Source: Streptococcus mitis SK579
GTDB taxonomy: Bacteria > Bacillota > Bacilli > Lactobacillales > Streptococcaceae
Direction: 5' to 3'
Length of the DNA: 64,000 nucleotides
NCBI RefSeq assembly: GCF_000257905.1
Contig: NZ_AJJL01000078.1
Span: 16,983-80,982 of the forward strand
Positions within the stretch are counted from its first letter, which is position 1; every line of letters begins with the position of its first letter. The translations under genes were made by a program, and so were the position numbers. Positions 25,376 to 33,293 of the stretch are shown piece by piece. The notes under the pieces are model-generated. The model was not told the origin of the DNA. It ran no database searches and was given only the letters and a program-made list of their open reading frames with translations.

Positions 25376-25465
25376 TTCGCGTCACATGAAGTTATTTAAG
25401 CATCTCCTTTTTTTTACCATTTTCTGTTATAATAAATTGTACTTCTAAAATAGAAAGGTCTTAAG

Positions 25466-26611
25466 ATGACAACTCTTATTAAACATAAACGTGTAGAATT
25501 TTCAGAACTTTTTTATGACTTAGTTTTTGTTTTTGCAATTTCAAAAGTAACTACTTTAATTGACCATCTTCATAACGGTATTTTGACTTGGAATTCTTTC
25601 CTTGATTTTCTCATTGCTACTTTGTTTCTCATCGATTCCTGGATGATTCAAACCGATTATACCAATCGCTATGGAAAGAACTCTTTATTTAACATAGTAA
25701 TCATGTTTATCAAAATGGGAATTTTACTCTTTATAGCCAATATGATTGGACCTGATTGGCAACAATATTTTCATTATCTCTGTTGGGCTATTGGTACATT
25801 AACCCTTACCTTATTTTTTCAATATTTGGTTGAATTTTTTAGAAAATCAACCGATGATGCTAATCGGGAAAGTATCAAAGGTTTTCTATGGATAACAGGT
25901 CTAGGAAGTTTAGGAGTCTATCTAACAGCTCTTCTTCCTATTTACCTTAGAGTCTATATCTTATTTGTTAGTATTCTGCTAACATTTATTATGCCAAGTA
26001 TCTTGCTTAATAAAGATAAGCATTACCAGGTAAATCTCCCCCATTTAATCGAGCGCATCTCCCTTCTTGTCATTATTATGTTTGGAGAGATGATTACGGA
26101 GCTAGCTAACTTCTTTACAATCGAGAATTTCTCGATTTATTCGGTTCTTTATTTCATTATTATGATTTCTCTGTTCTTGTTTTATTTTGGTCAATTCGAC
26201 CATGCTATTGATGAAAAATCTAATCAAAAGGGGCTATTTCTAATTTACAGTCACTATCCTATTTTCATTGGGCTTATGATGATGACTGTATCGATGAGTT
26301 TTCTTCTGAATCCTGAAGCTAATCGTCTCTTTGCAACCAGCTTCTCTTATATCGGATTTGGCCTCTTTCAAGCTGCTGTCCTAGTAAATGGGCCCCATAA
26401 CAAACACTATCTTCGCTATTCGAAAAGTTACTACTGTGTCCAAGCGACACTCTATCTGGCTGCCTTGATTCTCTCTTTAATCTTTGCTTCTAATCCTATA
26501 ATAGTAGTGAGTATAACAACCATTTTAGCTCTAGCTATAACCATTCATTTTATTTATTTTTATATGACACAGAATAAAAAATATTCCAAATCTAACTGGG
26601 GATTATTTTAA
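25466..26611 (+). CDS. Low temperature requirement A (LtrA) family membrane protein
   Basis: A 381-residue protein with about ten spans. The N-terminal RVEFSELFYDLVFVFAISK is the LtrA hallmark, and the middle ERISLLVIIMFGEMITE repeats the second signature. Listeria LtrA was tied to growth in cold, but its biochemical role is unknown. The start follows GAAAGG. The gene sits alone between two tRNA-Lys 3' fragments and is likely imported cargo. A terminator follows at 26628-26658. Confidence 0.88.
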   Translation: MTTLIKHKRVEFSELFYDLVFVFAISKVTTLIDHLHNGILTWNSFLDFLIATLFLIDSWMIQTDYTNRYGKNSLFNIVIMFIKMGILLFIANMIGPDWQQYFHYLCWAIGTLTLTLFFQYLVEFFRKSTDDANRESIKGFLWITGLGSLGVYLTALLPIYLRVYILFVSILLTFIMPSILLNKDKHYQVNLPHLIERISLLVIIMFGEMITELANFFTIENFSIYSVLYFIIMISLFLFYFGQFDHAIDEKSNQKGLFLIYSHYPIFIGLMMMTVSMSFLLNPEANRLFATSFSYIGFGLFQAAVLVNGPHNKHYLRYSKSYYCVQATLYLAALILSLIFASNPIIVVSITTILALAITIHFIYFYMTQNKKYSKSNWGLF

Positions 26612-26907
26612 TGAGTTTATAACATTAAAAAGCTTTGGGAACCAAGGCTTTTTTTTTCATTAATTTGTTTTTCTATTTTATCCTCCAATTTGATCTCGCA
26701 CTGACATTTGTTTATAACAAAACTATATATCTAGAATAGCATAAACATTAGGTATTATAGATTTTCAAACCAAATACGAGTCATTCGTTTTTGCCCCACT
26801 TTTGCCACGTTTTTAAAGCCTGACATTGAAAACACCTAGAAGTATTTCCCTAAAATCAGCTATATTTCAACACTTTTGTTTATTTTCAATATGAAAAGTT
26901 CTTACAA

Positions 26908-26963
26908 ATCCATGTAGGGGGCATCTACATACAACAGGAAAAGCCTTGGAATCAAGGTTTTTT
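26908..26963 (+). repeat. tRNA-Lys 3'-end fragment with its terminator, copy 4
   Basis: Matches 21153-21175 with two changes, then ACAACAGG exactly as in the intact locus, then a hairpin AAGCCTTGG/TCAAGGTTTTTTT. About 130 bp to its left also match the left flank of copy 3. Confidence 0.8.
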
Positions 26964-27057
26964 TCGTATCTTCTACAAAAAAAGCAAGAGTTTTAGAGGA
27001 CTATGACTCTAGATGTACATTTTACTTAAATGACTGAAGGTCTTTTCTTAATAAAAA

Positions 27058-27105
27058 CACCCCAAAAATTAGATTTTTTCTGTCTAACTTTTGAGGTACA
27101 GTTCA
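27058..27105. repeat. Second palindromic IS-end remnant
   Basis: CACCCCAAAAATTAGA at the left and TCTAACTTTTGAGGTACAGT at the right, related to the palindrome at 25321-25375 but missing the outer bases on the left. Confidence 0.55.
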
Positions 27106-27137
27106 AAACGCGAAATAGCATTTTTTATTTTAGGTTA

Positions 27138-28606
27138 CTAATCTAATCGAATAAACATCATGGCATTTAACAAAGATATGAGTGAGACCGTGTTTATATT
27201 ATTTGAATAGATCAGTCTCTTATTTTCAATCGGAGGAATAATAAAATTAGAAATGATGATATCATAAGGCGATTCTTCTAAAGATTCCTTTGATAATTCT
27301 AATTCAGTCCAAACTTCAAGTTCAAAATTGTTGCTGCAATAATAAGAAAGTGTCTCTGCAACGGATTTTGCATGATACTGATCAAAATTACTCATAACCA
27401 GAACCTTCAGCTTTGGCTGATTTTGTAGTAGATTAAGCACCAAATGTTTGGTATGAGTGATGAAGGTATAAGATAGATGATTTACCATCATTGAACTAGA
27501 ACAAACTTCAAGAGTCTCTAAATAATGAGAAAGCTCTTTTTTTACATCTGAAACAAATTTAGGGAAAATATTTTGAAAATTCCTGATTGTATTCCCTTTT
27601 TGATCAAATAAAATAAACTCAGTGGACAACTCCTGACGATACAGATGTGCAGTATTATGCAGATGCCAAATCAGATTATCCTTATTCTCAATCTCAATCT
27701 GATACTTGACTGAAATCTGATCAATAAAATCACTCAATAGATGGTAAGATTTTTCAACATAGCTATCCTTTTTTACGCATTTCAAAAAGAGACTTTCATC
27801 TATGAAAAACATTTTTTGAAAGTAAGACACAAATAATTGGCAAACAACTTCTTCATCTAAAGAGATATTGTATTCTAATTCAAAATTCTTAGCAACACCT
27901 TCTATTCCTTCTACCTGCATTAAAAAATCCAAACTTTGATCGTTAAAAGAGTCTTTCTCTACTTCCATGAAATGACCAAACTTTATTCTATATAGGTTCG
28001 TAACCAGGAGCAGCTTTAGCATTCTATGCGTTGACAAATTCATTGGAAAGCTTGTTTCCTTATAAACCAATTCTAACAATTGAGATAGGGGCTCTGATGA
28101 AAAATTTTCAAATGGCCATTCTAGAAAATAATATTTTTCTGAAAAATATTGTGCAAAAAAGTAACAAATGTCTCTCTCATTTCCAATGATTTGAACAGGG
28201 GTCAGACTGATTTCAAATTGAAATTGCTTTTTAATCACTTTATTGATTTGGCTAATAATACGATAGAGCGAAGATGAACTGATATAAAATTCTTTACAAA
28301 TACTTTCAGCTTGACAACATTCATTAAAGAAGATAAATTCTAAAATCGAAAAATGAGTTGAATGCTTAAAGAAATGATGGTAAACCATTTCAATATTACT
28401 ATCATCGGTATTAATAATGCGTATACCATTAGTCGAAGAATGAAAAATCAAGTCAGGAAAAGCAGATTTAACATGTGATAGATCATCTTTGACTGCACGT
28501 TCTGTACAATTTAATAACTCTGCTAGTTCAGAACGATGAAACCAACGTTTATGTTCAAATAATAATTCTAATTGCCTATGACTTTTTTAGATAATAAATC
28601 TCTCAT
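27138..28606 (-). pseudogene. mgrA: Mga-family regulator MgrA, frameshifted at codon 8
   Basis: An ATG at 28606 opens MRDLLSKK and then runs into a stop, while the rest of the gene lies in the +1 frame starting SHRQLELLFEHKRWFHRSEL, with two HTH regions (SELAELLNCTERAVKDDL and AESICKEFYISSSSLYRIISQ), a PRD-like middle and an EIIB-like C-terminus. One extra A in the A6 tract (28583-28588) would restore a 489-residue Mga/MgrA protein. A shorter product from a TTG at 28451 (437 residues) would lack the first HTH. In pneumococcus MgrA represses pilus islet genes. The frameshift may be real decay, phase variation or a sequencing error. Confidence 0.82.
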
Positions 28607-28852
28607 GAATGTCTTTCTCTCTTTATAAATTATCGGATTAAACCTCTTGCAATTATACCACAAAGAATAGGTATAGCATGATATAACGACTTTCCCTAAA
28701 ATCTTTTATTTCGTATAATAACACTACAGAGACAATATATAAACAATTTTCTTATTTTACCGTCTATTGAGGGCGTGAATACAGAATCAAATTCAAGTCG
28801 AAAGATTATATTTTTAATTTTAAAAATTATATAATAGCAACAATCAAAGAAT

Positions 28853-28881
28853 TTGATTTTTTTTTATTAAAATTATATAAT
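28853..28881 (+). promoter_or_regulatory. Promoter 1 of the tandem array
   Basis: TTGATT (28853-28858), 17 bp, TATAAT (28876-28881). The -35 box belongs to one repeat unit and the -10 box to the next. Confidence 0.75.
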
Positions 28882-28892
28882 AATCAAAATAA

Positions 28893-28921
28893 TTGATTTT
28901 TTTATATTAAAATTATACAAT
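28893..28921 (+). promoter_or_regulatory. Promoter 2 of the tandem array
   Basis: TTGATT (28893-28898), 17 bp, TACAAT (28916-28921), exactly 40 bp downstream of promoter 1 and with identical spacing. Confidence 0.75.
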
Positions 28922-28984
28922 AGCAATAATCAAAGGAATTGATTTATTTTTTGATATTAAAATAAAAAAGGAGGGTAAGCAATA

Positions 28985-29218
28985 TTGTGGTCAATCATTG
29001 CTGGAGGTCTTATTGGACTTGTAGCAGGTAGAATCACTAAAAAAGGTAGTTCTATGGGAATCGTCGCAAATGTATTCGCTGGTTTAGTCGGGTCATCTGT
29101 AGGACAATCCCTTTTAGGTAGTTGAGGCCCATCCATCGCTGGAATGGCCTTGATCCCATCTATTGCAGGAGCAGCAATTGTTGTTACTGTAGTATCATTC
29201 TTTACAGGTAAAAAATAA
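28985..29218 (+). pseudogene. GlsB/YeaQ/YmgE-family (transglycosylase-associated) protein, nonsense mutation
   Basis: A TTG start at 28985 with GGAGGG upstream opens MWSIIAGGLIGLVAGRITKK, a small two-to-three-span membrane protein of 77 codons. Codon 47 is TGA (29123-29125) where the family has a tryptophan (LLGS-W-GPSIAG). Downstream the frame is perfect to TAA 29216, so this is one recent G-to-A type change. The 46-residue product would lose the last span. First gene of the Asp23 stress cluster. Confidence 0.82.
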
Positions 29219-29295
29219 TTACTTGTAGTAATAAACTATTTTTAAATAGATTAGACGGGTAAAAATAGTTTAATGTTAAATCGAAAGGATTGTAT

Positions 29296-29868
29296 ATGTC
29301 AAAAACAAAGAAAATATTTTTAATTATTTTCTGTATTTTAATCTTGACAATTTTCCTTCCTGTTTTGATAGATTATCATCAAGTTAGTGATCTAGGCATT
29401 CAGCTATTTAGCTGGAGACAGAATCATTTCGTTGAATTCTATCTCTCTAGATATATATTCTGGGGGATAGTGGCTCTATCAACTTTAGTTTTGTTATCGA
29501 TATTAGTTGTGTTGTTTTATCCTAAGCGTTATTTGGAAATTCAACTTGAAACTAAAAACGATACATTAAAATTAAAGAATTCGGCAATCGAAGGTTTTGT
29601 TAGAAGTTTGGTGAGTGATCATGGATTGATCAAGAACCCAACTGTTCATGTAAATTTACGAAAAAATAAATGTTTCGTTCATGTAGAAGGTAAAATTCTT
29701 CCTTCGGACAACATCGCTGACAGATGCCAGCTAATTCAAAATGAAATAACTAATGGATTGAAGCAGTTTTTTGGTATTGAGCGTCAGGTTAAACTAGAAG
29801 TTCTAGTAAAAGACTACCAGCCTAAACCAAAACCTCAAAACAAAAAGACTGTTAGTCGTGTGAAGTAA
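29296..29868 (+). CDS. amaP: Alkaline shock response membrane anchor protein AmaP
   Basis: A 190-residue protein with two N-terminal membrane spans (about residues 5-25 and 50-75) and a cytosolic domain similar to Asp23 (EIQLETKNDTLKLKNSAIEG, then GKILPSDNIAD). AmaP anchors Asp23 to the membrane in staphylococci. ATG at 29296 has AAAGGA upstream. The order AmaP - DUF2273 - Asp23 - CsbD is the usual stress cluster. Confidence 0.9.
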   Translation: MSKTKKIFLIIFCILILTIFLPVLIDYHQVSDLGIQLFSWRQNHFVEFYLSRYIFWGIVALSTLVLLSILVVLFYPKRYLEIQLETKNDTLKLKNSAIEGFVRSLVSDHGLIKNPTVHVNLRKNKCFVHVEGKILPSDNIADRCQLIQNEITNGLKQFFGIERQVKLEVLVKDYQPKPKPQNKKTVSRVK

Positions 29869-29879
29869 GGAAGTAAAAA

Positions 29880-30050
29880 ATGGAATGGCTTAAACAATAT
29901 CGATATCCAATTATCGCTGGTCTCATAGGCGTATTTCTCGCTTGTTTGATTGTCTCCTTTGGCTTCTTCAAAACAATATTTGTATTGATTTTAGGAGCAC
30001 TAGGAGTTACAGCTGGGTTATATATCGAAAAAAACTATATAGATAAATAA
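29880..30050 (+). CDS. DUF2273 small membrane protein
   Basis: A 56-residue protein MEWLKQYRYPIIAGLIGVFL... with two hydrophobic segments, the DUF2273 pattern found between AmaP and Asp23 in many Firmicutes. Ribosome site AAGGA lies 8 nt before the ATG. Role unknown; presumably part of the membrane complex holding Asp23. Confidence 0.88.
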   Translation: MEWLKQYRYPIIAGLIGVFLACLIVSFGFFKTIFVLILGALGVTAGLYIEKNYIDK

Positions 30051-30080
30051 AAATTACTAATTTAATTAAAGGAGTTTCAT

Positions 30081-30689
30081 ATGTCAAACGAAAAAAACAC
30101 AAACACTAACGTAGAAACGAAAGATGCTACTGTTGTAGCTCACGAAATCAAAGGAGAACTTACTTACGAAGATAAAGTTATCCAAAAAATCATTGGTCTG
30201 TCACTAGAAAACGTTTCAGGTCTTTTGGGAATCGACGGTGGTTTCTTCTCAAATCTTAAAGAAAAAATCGTTAACAGCGATGACGTAACAAGTGGTGTTA
30301 ACGTAGAAGTTGGTAAAACACAAGTTGCAGTTGACTTAAACATTATTGCTGAGTACCAAAAAAATGTTCCAGCTTTATATTCAGAAATCAGAGAAATCGT
30401 ATCTTCAGAAGTTGCTAAAATGACTGACTTGGAAGTTGTTGAAATCAACGTAAACGTTGTCGACATCAAAACTAAAGAACAACATGAAGCAGACTCAGTA
30501 AGCCTTCAAGATCGCGTATCTGACGTTGCTGAATCAACAGGAGAATTCGCTTCAGAACAATTCGAAAAAGCTAAATCTGGTCTTGGATCTGGTTTCTCAA
30601 CTGTTCAAGAAAAAGTTAGCGAAGGTGTAGAAGCTGTTAAAGGTGCAGCAACTGGTGTAGTATCTCACGAAAAAACTCGTGTAAACTAA
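30081..30689 (+). CDS. Asp23/Gls24 family envelope stress protein
   Basis: A 202-residue protein with the Asp23 domain (about residues 25-135: GELTYEDKVIQKIIGLSLENVSG, then VDLNIIAEYQKNVPALYSEIRE and VEINVNVVDI) and a C-terminal low-complexity helical tail. Codon use is strongly biased to preferred codons, suggesting high expression. Asp23 sits under the membrane and supports cell-wall homeostasis. Strong AAAGGAG site. Confidence 0.94.
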   Translation: MSNEKNTNTNVETKDATVVAHEIKGELTYEDKVIQKIIGLSLENVSGLLGIDGGFFSNLKEKIVNSDDVTSGVNVEVGKTQVAVDLNIIAEYQKNVPALYSEIREIVSSEVAKMTDLEVVEINVNVVDIKTKEQHEADSVSLQDRVSDVAESTGEFASEQFEKAKSGLGSGFSTVQEKVSEGVEAVKGAATGVVSHEKTRVN

Positions 30690-30719
30690 GATAAAATAAA
30701 TATAACAGGAGAAATTATC

Positions 30720-30923
30720 ATGTCAGTAGAAGAAAAATTAAATCAAGCTAAAGGTTCTATTAAAGAAGGTGTTGGGAAAGCCATCGGTGATGAAAAAATG
30801 GAAAAAGAAGGAGCAGCTGAAAAAGTTGTTTCTAAAGTAAAAGAAGTTGCTGAAGATGCCAAAGACGCTGTAGAAGGTGCTGTAGAAGGTATCAAAAACA
30901 TGTTGAGTAGCGACAATAAATAA
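30720..30923 (+). CDS. CsbD family stress protein
   Basis: A 67-residue hydrophilic, charged protein ([31 protein letters not shown]...) of the CsbD family, general stress proteins of unknown action. Alternating K/E helices and high codon bias suggest an abundant product. Last gene of the Asp23 cluster, 30 nt after the Asp23 gene, with AGGAG upstream. Confidence 0.92.
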   Translation: MSVEEKLNQAKGSIKEGVGKAIGDEKMEKEGAAEKVVSKVKEVAEDAKDAVEGAVEGIKNMLSSDNK

Positions 30924-30993
30924 GGCTAAAAGTTACTTTATCTTTTTAGTAACATTAGTCAAAAGAGTCTGAGTCAAGATGATTCTCAGAAAA

Positions 30994-31036
30994 CAAAAAG
31001 CTAGAGATTTCCAATTGCGGAACTCTAGCTTTTTAA
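30994..31036. terminator. Terminator hairpin
   Basis: AAAAAGCTAGAG / CTCTAGCTTTTT, strong arms with A and T runs, between the stress cluster and the IS remnant. Confidence 0.85.
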
Positions 31037-31360
31037 TTTTGCCTCTTTCTCTTATTATATTTCAGCAGGTTGTTGGCCATGAGTACGAATCCCATGTCAA
31101 TTCTCACTTGACACTTACCTCTCAGATGACATCTCTTATAACCCAAACAAACCTTTATCTGCCCAAAGACAGATTTCATATCAATCTTACGTTTAGCGAA
31201 AATTTATCTACCCTTGGAAGATAAAAGTGCCTGATATTCTTTAGTTTTTAAACACTGGTAACGTTCATTCATATACAGTCCCTTTTGAGGGGCTGATTCA
31301 GGTTCATCATCGCAGTCAACATTGATTTCAAAGACTTTTCCTAGCCTCTTTTTTTGCTTT
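31033..31360 (-). pseudogene. IS1182-type transposase, C-terminal remnant
   Basis: The minus strand reads about 109 codons: GKVFEINVDCDDEPESAPQK, then KTKEYQALLSSKGR-stop-IFAKRKIDMKSVFGQIK, then GYKRCHLRGKCQVRIDMGFV and LMANNLLKYNKRKRQN stop. The final block is the conserved C-terminus of IS1182-family transposases. An in-frame TAG and the missing N-terminal two thirds mark it as dead. Nothing else occupies this stretch. Confidence 0.82.
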
Positions 31361-31816
31361 CTATCTCCCCTTTCTCATGATGTATTTTCGTACAGGTTCT
31401 TCAACCATTTGAACGATTTCAAATCCTTCTTTTTGGTAAAGATTGTGAGCTGTTTGATTTGCCTCGTAGACATTTAGAGAAATAGTATCTATGTCTTCAT
31501 TTTCAAATGCCAAACTAACAAATTTCCTTAAAGCCTGGCTACCTAAGCCTTGCCCCTGTTTCTGAGGATTGATAAAAAATCTTCCAATATGAAGATTACT
31601 GTCTTCTAGCCTGATTTTTTGTATTAGCCCCACAAACTCTTGTCCTTCAAAGATTGAAAAGATCCCTTCCAAATCTTGCAAAACTTGAATTGTCAAGGGA
31701 AAAGGAATCATTGTTCCCATCCATTGCTCTTGAAAGTATTTGCCAAGGGAGTTGGACCATTGGCATACGAGCTGAGCGTTTTCTGTGCTCACCTTTTCTT
31801 CAAAACGAATTATCAT
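31361..31816 (-). CDS. GNAT family N-acetyltransferase
   Basis: A 151-residue acetyltransferase with the acetyl-CoA pyrophosphate loop NPQKQGQGLGSQALRKFV (about residues 83-100) and the C-terminal NVYEANQTAHNLYQKEGFE motif. Substrate unknown. It is a single gene facing away from cclA. ATG at 31816 has only a modest ribosome site (GGTGAG). Confidence 0.9.
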   Translation of the reverse strand: MIIRFEEKVSTENAQLVCQWSNSLGKYFQEQWMGTMIPFPLTIQVLQDLEGIFSIFEGQEFVGLIQKIRLEDSNLHIGRFFINPQKQGQGLGSQALRKFVSLAFENEDIDTISLNVYEANQTAHNLYQKEGFEIVQMVEEPVRKYIMRKGR

Positions 31817-31885
31817 CTTTGTCTCACCATCTTATCTATGTTTCTCCATTATACTACTTCTCCTATTTTTTACGAATAGATAAGT

Positions 31886-32545
31886 ATGATTGATTTTTAT
31901 TTTTTTCTTGTCGGGAGCATTCTTGCTTCCTTTCTTAGTTTGGTCATTGACCGTTTTCCAGAGCAATCCATTATCCAACCTGCTAGTCACTGCGATTCCT
32001 GTCAGACTCCCTTGCGTCCCTTAGATTTGATTCCGATTCTCTCGCAGATCTTCAATCGCTTTCGCTGTCGCTACTGCAAGGCTCCTTATCCAGTCTGGTA
32101 TGCCCTTTTGGAACTAGGCTTAGGACTCATCTTTCTGCTTTACTCCTGGGAATTACTTTCCTTGAGGCAAGTCATCCTAATCACTGCTGGTTTGACCTTA
32201 GGCATCTACGACTTTCGCCATCAGGAATATCCCTTACTGGTCTGGATGACTTTTCACCTAATCCTCATGGCTTTCTGTGGTTGGAATCTGGTCATGGTCT
32301 TCTTCCTTGTCCTTGGAATTTTAGCTCATTTTATCGATATCCGCATGGGCGCAGGGGATTTTCTCTTTTTAGCTTCTTGTGCTATCGTCTTTAGCGCAAC
32401 AGAATTACTCATCTTGATTCAGTTTGCTTCTGCTACGGGGATTCTTGCCTTTCTCCTACAAAAGAAAAAGGAAAGACTTCCTTTCGTGCCTTTCCTCTTG
32501 CTCGCTGCTTGTGTGATTATTTTTGGTAAGCTACTGCTTGTTTGA
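31886..32545 (+). CDS. cclA: Prepilin peptidase (type IV/competence pilin leader peptidase)
   Basis: A 219-residue polytopic aspartic protease. The cytosolic zinc pair CDSC...CRYC is at about residues 33-62, the catalytic aspartates are in [11 protein letters not shown] (about 111) and MGAGDFLF (about 155). It cleaves and often N-methylates ComGC-type pseudopilins for the DNA uptake pilus. ATG 31886 has a weak ribosome site, as expected for a competence gene; I saw no clear ComX box upstream. Its 3' end overlaps trpA tail to tail by 29 nt. Confidence 0.93.
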   Translation: MIDFYFFLVGSILASFLSLVIDRFPEQSIIQPASHCDSCQTPLRPLDLIPILSQIFNRFRCRYCKAPYPVWYALLELGLGLIFLLYSWELLSLRQVILITAGLTLGIYDFRHQEYPLLVWMTFHLILMAFCGWNLVMVFFLVLGILAHFIDIRMGAGDFLFLASCAIVFSATELLILIQFASATGILAFLLQKKKERLPFVPFLLLAACVIIFGKLLLV

Positions 32546-33293
32546 TAAAGTCCTGAATCGGCTCTCCTTGGTGGAGAGCTTTTACAATTTTCGAACCAAC
32601 GATAACACCATCTGACACCGCATTGAAGCGTTCTACATCAGCTTGACTAGATACGCCAAATCCTGTCAAGACTGGGATATCAGCCACTTGATGCAATTGT
32701 GCCAAGTGCTTGTCCAAGTCTGCACGGTAATTGCCTGATTTCCCTGTCACCCCATTAATAGCAACGGCATAGACAAATCCTTCTGCCCCTTCAATCAACT
32801 CTTTCTGACGCTCAATCCCTGTGGTCAAACTTACTAAAGGAATCAAGGCGATGTCTGTGTCTGCTAAAAAGGGCTCCACAAAGTTGGCATGCTCATGAGG
32901 CAGGTCTGGGATAATCAAGCCCTTAACTGCTGTATCTGCCACATCTTTGACAAATTTCTCCACACCATACTGAAAGAGGGGGTTAAAGTAGGTCATAATG
33001 ACCAGTGGAACCTCTGTTTCAATGGTTTTCAAGGTTTCAACCAAAGCCTGGGTAGAGGTCCCGTGGGCTAGACTGCGCAAGCCAGCTTCTTCGATAACAG
33101 GTCCATCTGCAACAGGGTCTGAAAAAGGAATGCCCACTTCAATGGCAGAGACACCCAAATTTTCTAAAAAGTGGATTGTTTCACCGAGACCGTCCAAACC
33201 TTTCTCATGGTCTCCAGCCATGATATAGGGAACGAAAATTCCTTTTCCAGCTGCTTTTATAGCGTTTAATTTTTCTGTTAGTGTCTTAGGCAT
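32517..33293 (-). CDS. trpA: Tryptophan synthase alpha chain
   Basis: A 258-residue TIM-barrel enzyme with the catalytic Glu in [19 protein letters not shown] (Glu about residue 51), the catalytic Asp in [10 protein letters not shown], and the phosphate loop GFGVSS. It cleaves indole-3-glycerol phosphate, channelling indole to TrpB. Last gene of the trp operon; overlaps trpB by 8 nt. Confidence 0.97.
   Translation of the reverse strand: MPKTLTEKLNAIKAAGKGIFVPYIMAGDHEKGLDGLGETIHFLENLGVSAIEVGIPFSDPVADGPVIEEAGLRSLAHGTSTQALVETLKTIETEVPLVIMTYFNPLFQYGVEKFVKDVADTAVKGLIIPDLPHEHANFVEPFLADTDIALIPLVSLTTGIERQKELIEGAEGFVYAVAINGVTGKSGNYRADLDKHLAQLHQVADIPVLTGFGVSSQADVERFNAVSDGVIVGSKIVKALHQGEPIQDFIKQAVAYQK

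Larger units (their letters stand above)
24667..25465. other. Long intergenic mosaic
   Basis: No intact gene. From left to right: an inverted repeat ATGGTGAC / GTCACCAT (24756-24790); a hairpin terminator ACCATACAG/CTGTATGGT (25090-25115); a block whose minus strand reads ...NGTKVGQKPYRF stop (25100-25144); a tRNA-Lys 3' fragment plus terminator (25221-25277); and an IS-end palindrome (25321-25375). The remainder is AT-rich sequence without a pattern I recognise. Confidence 0.6.
26612..27137. other. Intergenic mosaic left of mgrA
   Basis: Holds a terminator AAAAGCTTTGG/CCAAGGCTTTTTT (26628-26658), a second copy of the tRNA-flanking block (26755-26907; its minus strand reads ...FKNVAKVGQKRMTR...), a tRNA-Lys 3' fragment (26908-26963) and another IS-end remnant (27058-27105). 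No gene. Confidence 0.6.
28607..28984. other. Divergent AT-rich region with tandem repeats
   Basis: No gene. From about 28815 to 28965 a unit of 40-46 bp is repeated imperfectly: ATTAAAATTATA(T/C)AATA, then AATCAAA, then ATTGATTTTTT. The repeats create promoters, listed separately. Confidence 0.7.

Noticed and set aside
28815..28965. Possible CRISPR-like array in the tandem repeats
   Set aside because: The units are contiguous AT-rich repeats without unique spacers, and no cas gene is present. They are better explained as a promoter-bearing tandem repeat.
30979..31224. 81-codon plus-strand frame after the CsbD gene
   Set aside because: It begins inside the terminator region and is the antisense of the IS1182-type transposase tail.
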